The position numbers and the translations under genes are program-made. A stretch of 5,997 bases of DNA from a candidate division TA06 bacterium SM23_40 (GTDB lineage Bacteria; LJUI01; SM1-40). The stretch is taken from NCBI GenBank assembly GCA_001303705.1, contig LJUI01000152.1, positions 1 to 5,997 of the forward strand, given 5' to 3'. Under the pieces are notes generated by a model. The model saw nothing but the letters and a program-made list of their open reading frames with translations, did no database searches and was not told where the DNA came from. Positions 1 to 4,515 of this stretch are shown here, one piece after another; the first letter of the stretch is position 1; each line of letters begins with the position of its first letter.

Positions 1-148
1 AGACCCGGCCGTCATGCGCCAACGCCCGCAGGCGTGGTCGGTCGCCGAAGTTCGCAAATATCTCGATCGATGGATCGGCACAGGGATTGGTTTCGGGATC
101 GTATCGGCCGAGCCCCAGACCATCGATGAAGACCATCACTACCCGCAT
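1..148 (-). CDS. Alkaline-phosphatase-superfamily metalloenzyme, N-terminal fragment
   Basis: Only the first 49 codons are present; the gene continues past the left edge. The peptide opens MRVVMVFIDGLGLGRYDPET and continues with NPCADPSIEIF. This hydrophobic strand followed by F-I-D-G-(L/V)-G-L-G is the metal-binding start of the alkaline phosphatase/phosphomutase-like 'metalloenzyme' superfamily, where the Asp (residue 9) is a metal ligand; the following D-P-x-T-N-P is typical of an uncharacterised branch of these proteins. ATG at 148 is the start because no in-frame start lies further upstream near the purine tract AGGAGGGAG (167-159, spacing about 10 nt). ATG at 136 is a weaker alternative. 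The start overlaps the stop of the HAD phosphatase gene by 10 bp, which suggests translational coupling. The substrate cannot be told from this fragment. The superfamily call is fairly secure; phosphopentomutase or phosphoglycerate mutase activity would be a guess. Confidence 0.72.
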   Translation of the reverse strand, partial: MRVVMVFIDGLGLGRYDPETNPCADPSIEIFANFGDRPRLRALAHDGRV

Positions 149-882
149 CGGTCGATGTCTCCCTCCTGCGCCTTCCCCTCCGGCCGACCGGAGATGGCGG
201 AGACGAATCCCTCGACATCCTCAAGGCTGGAGAACAGGTGATCCGGCCCGCACTCGGCCAGGCGTTCAGCAGGTACCGTTCCCGTTGCGACCGCCACCGC
301 AACTGCGCCGTTGGTCCGGGCACAGCGGATATCCTCGGGCGTATCCCCGACGACCACGATCTGTTCCGGCGCGAAGCATATTCCCAGACGATCTTTCGCT
401 CTGGCCCGCGCGATCGGCAGCAGCCGCCCCCGGTCCGCGTCATCATCTCCGAACGCTCCGATCGAGAAATAGCGATTCAGGTCGAAGACCCCGAGCTTCA
501 GGCGAGCAGCCGGCTCGATGTTGCCGGTGAGCAGCCCGAGGCTGACCCACCGTTCAGCAGCCAGCCGCCCAAGCAACTCCCCCACCCCCGGAAGGAGCCG
601 CAGGCGCGCCCGCCCTTCGCCTGCCAGTTCTGCGCGCAACAGCACGATATAGCGCTCGAACACCTCGGCCAGATGTGCCCGGGCGTCCGCGGCTCCCACC
701 CCGCTCAGCTCGAGCAACCCCTGCACGATCTGCGGATCTGTCTTGCCGGCGAATCTATATCCATCGGACGAGATGCGACGTCCGAATACCGCCTCGATCG
801 CGTGCAGAAAAACCCGCTTGCTCACCAATCCCGATCGCAACAGCGTTCCATCGATATCGAAAAGTACAAGTCGCTCGTTCAC
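139..882 (-). CDS. HAD-superfamily phosphatase, phosphoglycolate phosphatase-like
   Basis: A 247-residue soluble cytoplasmic hydrolase with all four HAD motifs. Motif I is DIDGT at residues 9-13 (nucleophile D9, acid/base D11). Motif II is LLTGN around T119. The motif III lysine is probably K129 in ARLKLG. Motif IV is VVGDTPED, with D180 and D184 as Mg ligands. Residues 15-95 form a helical C1 cap containing GKTDPQI (46-52), a signature of Gph-like phosphatases. The length matches the family. The start is GTG at 882, preceded by GAGG with a 6-nt spacer. A sigma70-like promoter lies just upstream (934-962), and the gene overlaps the downstream metalloenzyme by 10 bp. The expected reaction is phosphate monoester hydrolysis on a small metabolite such as 2-phosphoglycolate, a nucleotide or a sugar phosphate; the exact substrate is not determinable. 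The family call is very secure, the substrate call is not. Confidence 0.93.
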   Translation of the reverse strand: MNERLVLFDIDGTLLRSGLVSKRVFLHAIEAVFGRRISSDGYRFAGKTDPQIVQGLLELSGVGAADARAHLAEVFERYIVLLRAELAGEGRARLRLLPGVGELLGRLAAERWVSLGLLTGNIEPAARLKLGVFDLNRYFSIGAFGDDDADRGRLLPIARARAKDRLGICFAPEQIVVVGDTPEDIRCARTNGAVAVAVATGTVPAERLAECGPDHLFSSLEDVEGFVSAISGRPEGKAQEGDIDRCG

Positions 883-894
883 CTATCGCCTCTC

Positions 895-904
895 CGTGTA
901 CACG
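895..904. repeat. 10-bp perfect palindrome in the HAD gene leader
   Basis: CGTGTACACG is perfectly self-complementary. It lies between the predicted -10 box and the GTG start of the HAD phosphatase gene, abutting its Shine-Dalgarno site (889-895). It could be a small operator or chance. No regulator is identifiable from the window. Confidence 0.3.
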
Positions 905-933
905 TAGCAGTTCCACCGCTGCCATCACCTGAT

Positions 934-962
934 ATTGTAGCAGGCAACCGCCCCACCCGCAA
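934..962 (-). promoter_or_regulatory. Sigma70-like promoter for the HAD phosphatase gene
   Basis: On the minus strand, TTGCGG (962-957) and TACAAT (939-934) are separated by 17 bp, the optimal spacing. The -10 box matches TATAAT at five of six positions; the -35 box keeps the TTG. The predicted transcript would start near 927, giving a leader of about 45 nt before the GTG start at 882. A 26-bp dyad sits immediately upstream of the -35 box. This is the best promoter-like sequence in the window, but it is predicted from sequence only. Confidence 0.5.
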
Positions 963-965
963 GTG

Positions 966-991
966 CATTCTCATAAGCCGTTATGGGAATG
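966..991. repeat. 26-bp near-perfect dyad upstream of the HAD promoter
   Basis: Arms CATTCTCATAA (966-976) and TTATGGGAATG (981-991) flank a GCCG centre and are complementary at 10 of 11 positions. In RNA the one mismatch would be a G-U pair. There is no T-run on either side, so it is a poor terminator. Its position, 3 bp upstream of the predicted -35 box, fits a binding site for a dimeric activator or repressor. That role is inferred. Confidence 0.5.
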
Positions 992-1033
992 ATGGATACT
1001 GATCTCAGCCCTTATCGAGATCTGCGGCCGGAA

Positions 1034-1060
1034 GGTGAAGAAGATTGGGCATCAGCCCAG
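1034..1060 (-). terminator. Weak terminator-like hairpin between HD and HAD genes
   Basis: On the minus strand a GC-rich stem TGGGC (1059-1055), loop TGAT and GCCCA (1050-1046) is followed by the pyrimidine-rich ATCTTCTTCACC. The stem is only 5 bp and the T tract is interrupted by C, so it would be a weak intrinsic terminator. It lies about 340 nt after the HD stop codon and before the HAD promoter, which is a sensible place for one. Confidence 0.25.
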
Positions 1061-1399
1061 GGTTTCGCCGAGGTTTATGGGTCGGAGTATAGGACAAGGC
1101 TGGATGCGAACGCTGGGTGCCTGAACGTCTCGCCGTTGAACCGAACGAGAGACTCGGACGCCGACCCCGGGTCTTGTGGAGGCCTCCAGGTCGGAGCATT
1201 GGAGAAGCGTGGAAATCATCCGCGGGGATTATGGAGCTGCCCCAGTTAGAGCAGGGGACAAGGTCGGATCCCAGGCCCGAGGGCACGTGGGACTCTCACG
1301 CTCGGCACGAGAGAAAACGCTGGACTCCGGTCTCAGATTGGCGGTGGCCTACCCGTCAGAGGATGGAGAGACGGGGAAGAACGGGGACGCAACAGCCCG

Positions 1400-1966
1400 T
1401 CACAGCCCGAGCTCGTCGCTTACCTCCTGCATGGCCCCTATGCTCAGATCGAGAAACTCATCGAGCTCCAGGCCCAATTTCGCGTGCTCGGCGATGCGCT
1501 CGCGGCTCACGGCACGGGCGAAGTCCTTCGTTTTCATCTTCTTCTTCACTGACTTGGGCTTCATACCCTCGATGCGCTTATCAGGACGCACGAGGGCAGT
1601 GGCCACGATCATCCCCGTGACGGTCTCCGCGCAGGTGAGCCCGATCTCGAGCGGCGTTGCCCTCTCGAATCCGATATGCTCGGCGTTATGTCCCTTGATC
1701 CCCCTGATCACCCGCTCGTCAATGTTCATCTGCGACAGAATATCGGCAGTCAAGAGCGTGTGGCGTTCCGGCGTATCCTTCGTCGATTCGAAGTCGAGGT
1801 CGTGGAGCAGCCCGACCAGCCCCCACAACTCCACGTCCTCCCCCAGCCTCTCCGCCAGCCGGCGCATGATCGCCTCCGTGGCGATCGAGTGCTTGATGAG
1901 CGTGTCGGCCTTGAGATGCTGCCGAAGCAGGTCGAGCGCTTCTGTACGCGAGAGCCCTCCCTCCAT
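1400..1966 (-). CDS. HDIG-type HD-domain phosphohydrolase
   Basis: A 188-residue soluble protein of the HD superfamily, metal-dependent phosphohydrolases acting on nucleotides or related phosphoesters. Visible ligand candidates are H26 in IKHSIATEAI, H55-D56 in GLLHDLDFE, H69 in PERHTLL, and H93 in KGHNAEH. The segment AETVTGMIVATALVRPDK (113-130) corresponds to the final metal-ligand helix. The C-terminal half is a basic stretch (KSVKKKMKTK, 138-147) followed by a helical tail ending EVSDELGL, both familiar from a widespread uncharacterised group of stand-alone HD proteins in bacteria and archaea. At the last metal-ligand position, where Asp is usual, I read Glu114. The start at ATG 1966 has an excellent AAGGAG site with a 5-nt spacer. 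It follows the TIGR04076 gene after 54 nt, so the two are probably cotranscribed. The substrate is unknown. Confidence 0.93.
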   Translation of the reverse strand: MEGGLSRTEALDLLRQHLKADTLIKHSIATEAIMRRLAERLGEDVELWGLVGLLHDLDFESTKDTPERHTLLTADILSQMNIDERVIRGIKGHNAEHIGFERATPLEIGLTCAETVTGMIVATALVRPDKRIEGMKPKSVKKKMKTKDFARAVSRERIAEHAKLGLELDEFLDLSIGAMQEVSDELGL

Positions 1967-1992
1967 GTTCGCTCCTTTCCTTGATCATCTCG

Positions 1993-2010
1993 GGGCATGC
2001 GGCCATGCCC
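1993..2010 (-). other. Intercistronic hairpin between TIGR04076 and HD genes
   Basis: A perfect 7-bp stem, GGGCATG and CATGCCC, closes the tetraloop GCCG on the minus-strand transcript. It begins 10 nt after the TIGR04076 stop codon and ends 26 nt before the HD start codon. No T-run follows, so it is more likely an mRNA-stability or processing element within a dicistronic message than a terminator. The function is inferred. Confidence 0.45.
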
Positions 2011-2020
2011 TGTGACGCCG

Positions 2021-2296
2021 TCAATCGGCCAGCCGGGTGATCTCGAACACCACCGGATTATCGGGATCGGGGCAACAGACATGAGCAACACCCTTCTCTT
2101 CCTCCCATGGGAGATCGCCACCGAACCGCACGGTAGCGATGAAGGGCAGAATGGTGGCGAGCGCCCAACTGCAGAATCCGGCGGGAAACTCCCCACCCAT
2201 GACGAATTCGTCCCCCACCTTTAGGCCGTACGGACACACGCCTCTCTCCAAGATCTTCACTACCTTTATCCGCACGCGCCGTTCGTCTTCAGCCAC
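2021..2296 (-). CDS. TIGR04076 family protein (function unknown)
   Basis: A 91-residue protein matching the uncharacterised TIGR04076 family along its whole length. It has an N-terminal strand RIKVVKILE, then GVCPYGLKVGDEF (19-31), EFPAGFCSWA (36-45), RFGGDLPWEEEKGVA (57-71) and a C-terminal CCPDPDNPVVFEITRL (74-89). The family hallmarks are the C-P near residue 21, G-F-C-x-W-A at 40-45, G-G-D-x-P-W at 59-64 and the C-C pair at 74-75. The four cysteines (21, 42, 74, 75) could bind metal or act in redox chemistry, but this is not established. It is small, has no signal peptide or membrane segment, and is presumably cytoplasmic. The start is GTG at 2296 with GGAGG and a 6-nt spacer. It directly precedes the HD phosphohydrolase gene. 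The family call is confident; the role is unknown. Confidence 0.9.
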   Translation of the reverse strand: MAEDERRVRIKVVKILERGVCPYGLKVGDEFVMGGEFPAGFCSWALATILPFIATVRFGGDLPWEEEKGVAHVCCPDPDNPVVFEITRLAD

Positions 2297-2323
2297 TGCC
2301 TTCCTCCACGTTGCTGTGGGTGA

Positions 2324-2500
2324 ACTCCTCGCCTCGCTCTCGGTAGGCCACGCACTGCGGTCTCGATCGTATGCGTGCCTCGCACCGCTCAGACCACTCG
2401 ATTTCGCTCTCGGCGGACCACTCAGTTCACCCTGACTGCACTGCTCACTTCACTCTGCTGGATCAGTCTATTCACTCGTGCTCGATTATTCAGTTCACCC
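2324..2500. repeat. Degenerate ~23-bp periodic repeat array
   Basis: The pentamer (T/C)TC(A/G)C recurs with 22-24 bp spacing: starts at 2333, 2379, 2403, 2426, 2449, 2471 and 2494, with a poorer unit (TGCGG) at 2356. The last four carry exact TTCAC. Flanking bases are partly shared, with CACTC or CTCAG before and TCT or CCTG after the core. TCAGTTCACCC occurs exactly twice (2422-2432 and 2490-2500). GACCACTC at 2393-2400 recurs at 2416-2423. The array fills the spacer between the alkyltransferase and TIGR04076 genes and runs over the alkyltransferase stop codon (2495-2497). There are no identical repeats with unique spacers, so it is not CRISPR. It could be a protein-binding array or decayed tandem duplications. 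Confidence 0.5.
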
Positions 2501-3043
2501 GGCTCGCCCACCCGATCGTGAGCCGATGAGACGCCCGCCCCGAACCTCCACTCCCTCCAGCCCGAGGAGGCGAACCTTCAGGTCCTGCCCGGCGCCGAAC
2601 CCGCCCAATCCGCCGTCGCCCGCGACGATGCGGTGGCAGGGGATCACGATCGCAATCGGATTCCGCCTGTTTGCCTGGCCAACCGCGCGGCAGGCTCCGG
2701 GTTTGTCGATCCTCGACGCGATCTCTCCGTATGAAGCGACCCTCCCATGGGGGATCTTCCTGAGTTCCTGCCATACCCTCTGCTGGAATGGGGTCCCTTC
2801 GAGGATGTGCACGGGTGTCGCAAACTCGACTCTCTCCCCCGCGAAGTACCTGTCGAGCTCTCCCCGGATCTGCCGGAACTGGCTATCATCCTCGACCGGC
2901 GTCGCTCCGAGGTCCCTCTCAAGGGCGGCGACGAACTCGGCAGGATCGCACCCTGGAAGCCCCATTCTGACGAGCCCGCGAGAGGTGGCGGCGAGGGGAA
3001 CCGTTCCCATCGCCGTCTCGTGTGTGCTCACGTAGATCCGCAT
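2495..3043 (-). CDS. ogt: Methylated-DNA-protein-cysteine S-methyltransferase (Ogt/MGMT type)
   Basis: A 182-residue suicide DNA-repair protein that transfers alkyl groups from O6-alkylguanine or O4-alkylthymine to its own cysteine. Residues 1-78 form the variable N-terminal domain; residues 83-164 are the conserved DNA-binding and catalytic domain. By alignment to human MGMT the key residues are intact: C136 in PCHRIV (acceptor), H137, Y105 in ASYGEIA, arginine finger R119 in CRAVG, the Asn hinge N128 in NRRNP, and E163 in GLEG. There is no Ada-type N-terminal zinc or AraC domain, so it is a stand-alone repair enzyme. About 19 residues rich in Gly and Arg follow E163; most relatives end sooner. 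ATG at 3043 is supported by GGAGG with a 9-nt spacer. It lies 70 nt after the SDR gene and may be cotranscribed with it. Confidence 0.96.
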   Translation of the reverse strand: MRIYVSTHETAMGTVPLAATSRGLVRMGLPGCDPAEFVAALERDLGATPVEDDSQFRQIRGELDRYFAGERVEFATPVHILEGTPFQQRVWQELRKIPHGRVASYGEIASRIDKPGACRAVGQANRRNPIAIVIPCHRIVAGDGGLGGFGAGQDLKVRLLGLEGVEVRGGRLIGSRSGGRAG

Positions 3044-3113
3044 CCCTTCGTACCTCCCTGCTCTTCAGTGCCTATGCCCGGCCCCCTCCCCGGATCCAAG
3101 GACGAGCACCCCC

Positions 3114-3875
3114 TTATACCATCCATCCGCCGCTCACCGTTATGTTAGCGCCGGTCACGTAGGAGGCCGAGTCGGACGCAAGGTACGCCACCGCACCTGC
3201 TACATCTGAGGGCAATCCGGGCCGCCCGGCAGGCACTCCATTACTGATCTTCTCGCGCTCCTCGTCGCTGAGCGATCCGTTATCCATCAACCCTGGAGAG
3301 ACGACGTTCACCGTGATCCCGTGCGGGGCCTCCACCCGTGCGAGGGTGCGGGAGAGCACGACCACCCCCAGCTTTGCAATCGCATAGGGGGCGGTCATAA
3401 CAGCGGCGCGAGCCCTGTCAGACCCGGCAACGGCGATGTTGATGATCCTGCCCCAGCCGCGCTCGCGCATCCGCGGCAGGGCTGCACGGCAGCAATAGTA
3501 GGTGCTGTGGAGATTGGTGTCGATCGTCGAGTGCCATTCTTCGAGGGCCAGATCGCCGACCTTCTTGTGCAGAAACGGGCCGACGTTGTTGACCAGGATG
3601 TCGAGCCCTCCGAGCTCGCTCCACACCACGCCGATGAGCCGTTCGACCTCATCGATATGAGAGACGTCCGCCTGGAAATACTCGCTCCTCCGCCCCATCT
3701 TGCGGATCGACTCCCTCACCTCGGCCGCACGCTCCTCGGACGCGAGGTACGAGATCGCGATGTCTGCCCCGCGACGTGCCAGCTCGCGGGCGATCTCGGA
3801 TCCTATCCCCCGTGCCCCGCCCGTGACGAGCCCGACATGTCCGGCCAGCGAGAGCCCCAGCTCCGCGAGCTCCAT
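3114..3875 (-). CDS. Short-chain dehydrogenase/reductase, FabG-like
   Basis: A 253-residue NAD(P)-dependent oxidoreductase with a classical Rossmann fold. The cofactor motif TGGARGIG is at residues 18-25, ADVS at 69-72, NNVG at 96-99, structural Asn N121 in DTNLHS, the catalytic YAIAK (Y164, K168), and NVVSPG at 190-195. The C-terminus TGANITVSGGWMV is typical of 3-oxoacyl-ACP reductase-like SDRs. The usual catalytic Ser, 13 residues before Tyr, is not in place: that position is Gly151, and Ser152 is adjacent. I chose ATG 3875 because a GAGG-GGGAG purine tract lies just before it; GTG 3893 would put that site inside the gene. The gene follows a long hairpin and precedes the alkyltransferase by 70 nt. 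A true FabG role is unlikely to be decided by sequence, since no fatty-acid synthesis genes are nearby; the substrate is unknown. Confidence 0.92.
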   Translation of the reverse strand: MELAELGLSLAGHVGLVTGGARGIGSEIARELARRGADIAISYLASEERAAEVRESIRKMGRRSEYFQADVSHIDEVERLIGVVWSELGGLDILVNNVGPFLHKKVGDLALEEWHSTIDTNLHSTYYCCRAALPRMRERGWGRIINIAVAGSDRARAAVMTAPYAIAKLGVVVLSRTLARVEAPHGITVNVVSPGLMDNGSLSDEEREKISNGVPAGRPGLPSDVAGAVAYLASDSASYVTGANITVSGGWMV

Positions 3876-3909
3876 TTGCTCCCCCTCACACACGCTGTTG
3901 GTCGCTAGT

Positions 3910-3950
3910 CGAGAGCGTAACCGGTCGGAGTAATCCGGTTACGCTTCTCG
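3910..3950 (-). terminator. Long hairpin between adenosine kinase and SDR genes
   Basis: Ten perfect pairs, GCGTAACCGG (3915-3924) and CCGGTTACGC (3935-3944), enclose a 10-nt loop. Five more pairs extend outward (CGAGA with TCTCG) past a one-base bulge at 3945. It starts 23 nt after the adenosine kinase stop codon, the usual place for a terminator, but the following minus-strand bases are GACTAGCGACC, without a T-run. It may therefore be a Rho-assisted or 3'-end stabilising hairpin, or an operator-like dyad upstream of the SDR gene (ATG 35 nt further on). Confidence 0.5.
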
Positions 3951-3973
3951 GTTGTCGGAATCAGCACGCGATC

Positions 3974-4456
3974 CTACCGCTTGTACCCTATTTTTCGGAG
4001 GAAGGCCTTGCGGGCTTCCACATCCTCGGGACCTTCCATACCTTTCGGTGCGAACCCGTCGACCACCCCCACAACACCATTCCCCTGGTCTGTCTTCGCC
4101 ACGACTACCTGTACCGGATTCGCCGTGGCACAGAAGATCGAACAGACCTCCGGACAGTCCTTGACAGCGTTGAGGATATTGATGGGGTAGCTGTCGCGCA
4201 GCAAGAGGAAGAATGTGTGTCCGGCGCCGCAGTTCCGGGCATTCCGAACCGCCGCGGCAATGAGCTCATCGTCGTTCCCGTCAGCGCGCACCAGGCACGG
4301 GCCCGACGCCTCGCAGAATGCCAGACCGAACTTCGCCTGGGGCACGCCCGTGACGACGAGTTCGTACATGTCCTCCACTGTCTTGATGAAGTGCGTCTGC
4401 CCGATGATGATGTTGCAGCCTTCAGGTATCTCCACGCTCACAGTGGCCAGTTCCAT
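3974..4456 (-). CDS. Adenosine-specific kinase (DUF355/COG1839)
   Basis: A 160-residue protein matching the DUF355 family throughout, at the usual length. Conserved blocks are IIIGQTHFIKTVED (16-29), KFGLAFCEASG (42-52), GNDDELI (60-66), GAGHTF (77-82), SYPINILNAV (89-98), IFCATANPVQVVVAKT (107-122), GVVGVVDGFAP (127-137) and a C-terminal KAFLRKIGYKR. Families of this kind are annotated as adenosine-specific kinases from structural and ligand-binding work on archaeal members; the biochemical basis is thin to my knowledge. The predicted reaction is phosphorylation of adenosine to AMP in nucleoside salvage, in the cytoplasm. It has seven cysteines and no membrane segment. ATG 4456 is preferred over GTG 4468, because the GGGGGAG ribosome-binding tract lies between them and relatives begin near ME-L. 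It sits 59 nt after the DUF5916 gene. Confidence 0.94.
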   Translation of the reverse strand: MELATVSVEIPEGCNIIIGQTHFIKTVEDMYELVVTGVPQAKFGLAFCEASGPCLVRADGNDDELIAAAVRNARNCGAGHTFFLLLRDSYPINILNAVKDCPEVCSIFCATANPVQVVVAKTDQGNGVVGVVDGFAPKGMEGPEDVEARKAFLRKIGYKR

Positions 4457-4515
4457 CGTCTCCCCCACTCGTTGCGCCGATCGACTCCGGCATCGGGACG
4501 CCCGGCTGACGACCC

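Larger units (their letters stand above)
883..1399. other. 517-bp gap without a credible gene
   Basis: Between the HD gene (ending 1400) and the HAD gene (starting 882) I find no reading frame with family resemblance or good start context, and no tRNA-like or other recognisable RNA. The segment near 882-991 holds the HAD leader, promoter and dyad. The rest contains small hairpins: TGGGC/GCCCA at 1046-1059, the palindrome TGGAGGCCTCCA at 1177-1188, and CTCTC/GAGAG arms at 1293-1313. Short direct repeats (ACGGGGA and ACAGCCCG) lie near 1371-1409, at the 3' end of the HD gene. It may be a long 3' untranslated region plus promoter, a decayed gene, or an unknown structured RNA. Confidence 0.5.

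Noticed and set aside
238-1002. 254-codon plus-strand open frame
   Set aside because: It is a shadow of the HAD phosphatase gene, whose motifs are complete on the other strand.
1177-1188. 12-bp palindrome TGGAGGCCTCCA
   Set aside because: It is isolated, without a promoter or gene start nearby; chance is likely in GC-rich DNA.
983-1286. Small open frames on both strands (983-1249 plus, 1005-1286 minus)
   Set aside because: They lack convincing ribosome-binding sites and family resemblance, and their composition looks random.
1176-2015. 279-codon plus-strand open frame
   Set aside because: It is antisense to the HD gene, begins with GTG in poor context, has a Ser/Arg-rich composition, and resembles no family.
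2361-2376. TACGAT as a -10 box for the TIGR04076 gene
   Set aside because: No -35-like hexamer lies 16-18 bp upstream on the minus strand.
2324-2500. CRISPR array
   Set aside because: The ~23-bp units are diverged throughout, with no identical repeats separated by unique spacers, and no cas genes are present.
2478-3035. 185-codon plus-strand open frame
   Set aside because: It is antisense to the alkyltransferase gene and rich in Pro, Ser and Arg, as expected for a GC-rich shadow frame.
3876-3893. GTG at 3893 as SDR start
   Set aside because: It would add six residues over the ribosome-binding tract that serves ATG 3875.
3321-3908. 195-codon plus-strand open frame
   Set aside because: It is antisense to the SDR gene, which carries all cofactor motifs.
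4457-4468. GTG at 4468 as adenosine kinase start
   Set aside because: The added residues are encoded by the GGGGGAG ribosome-binding tract; relatives begin at the Met encoded at 4456.
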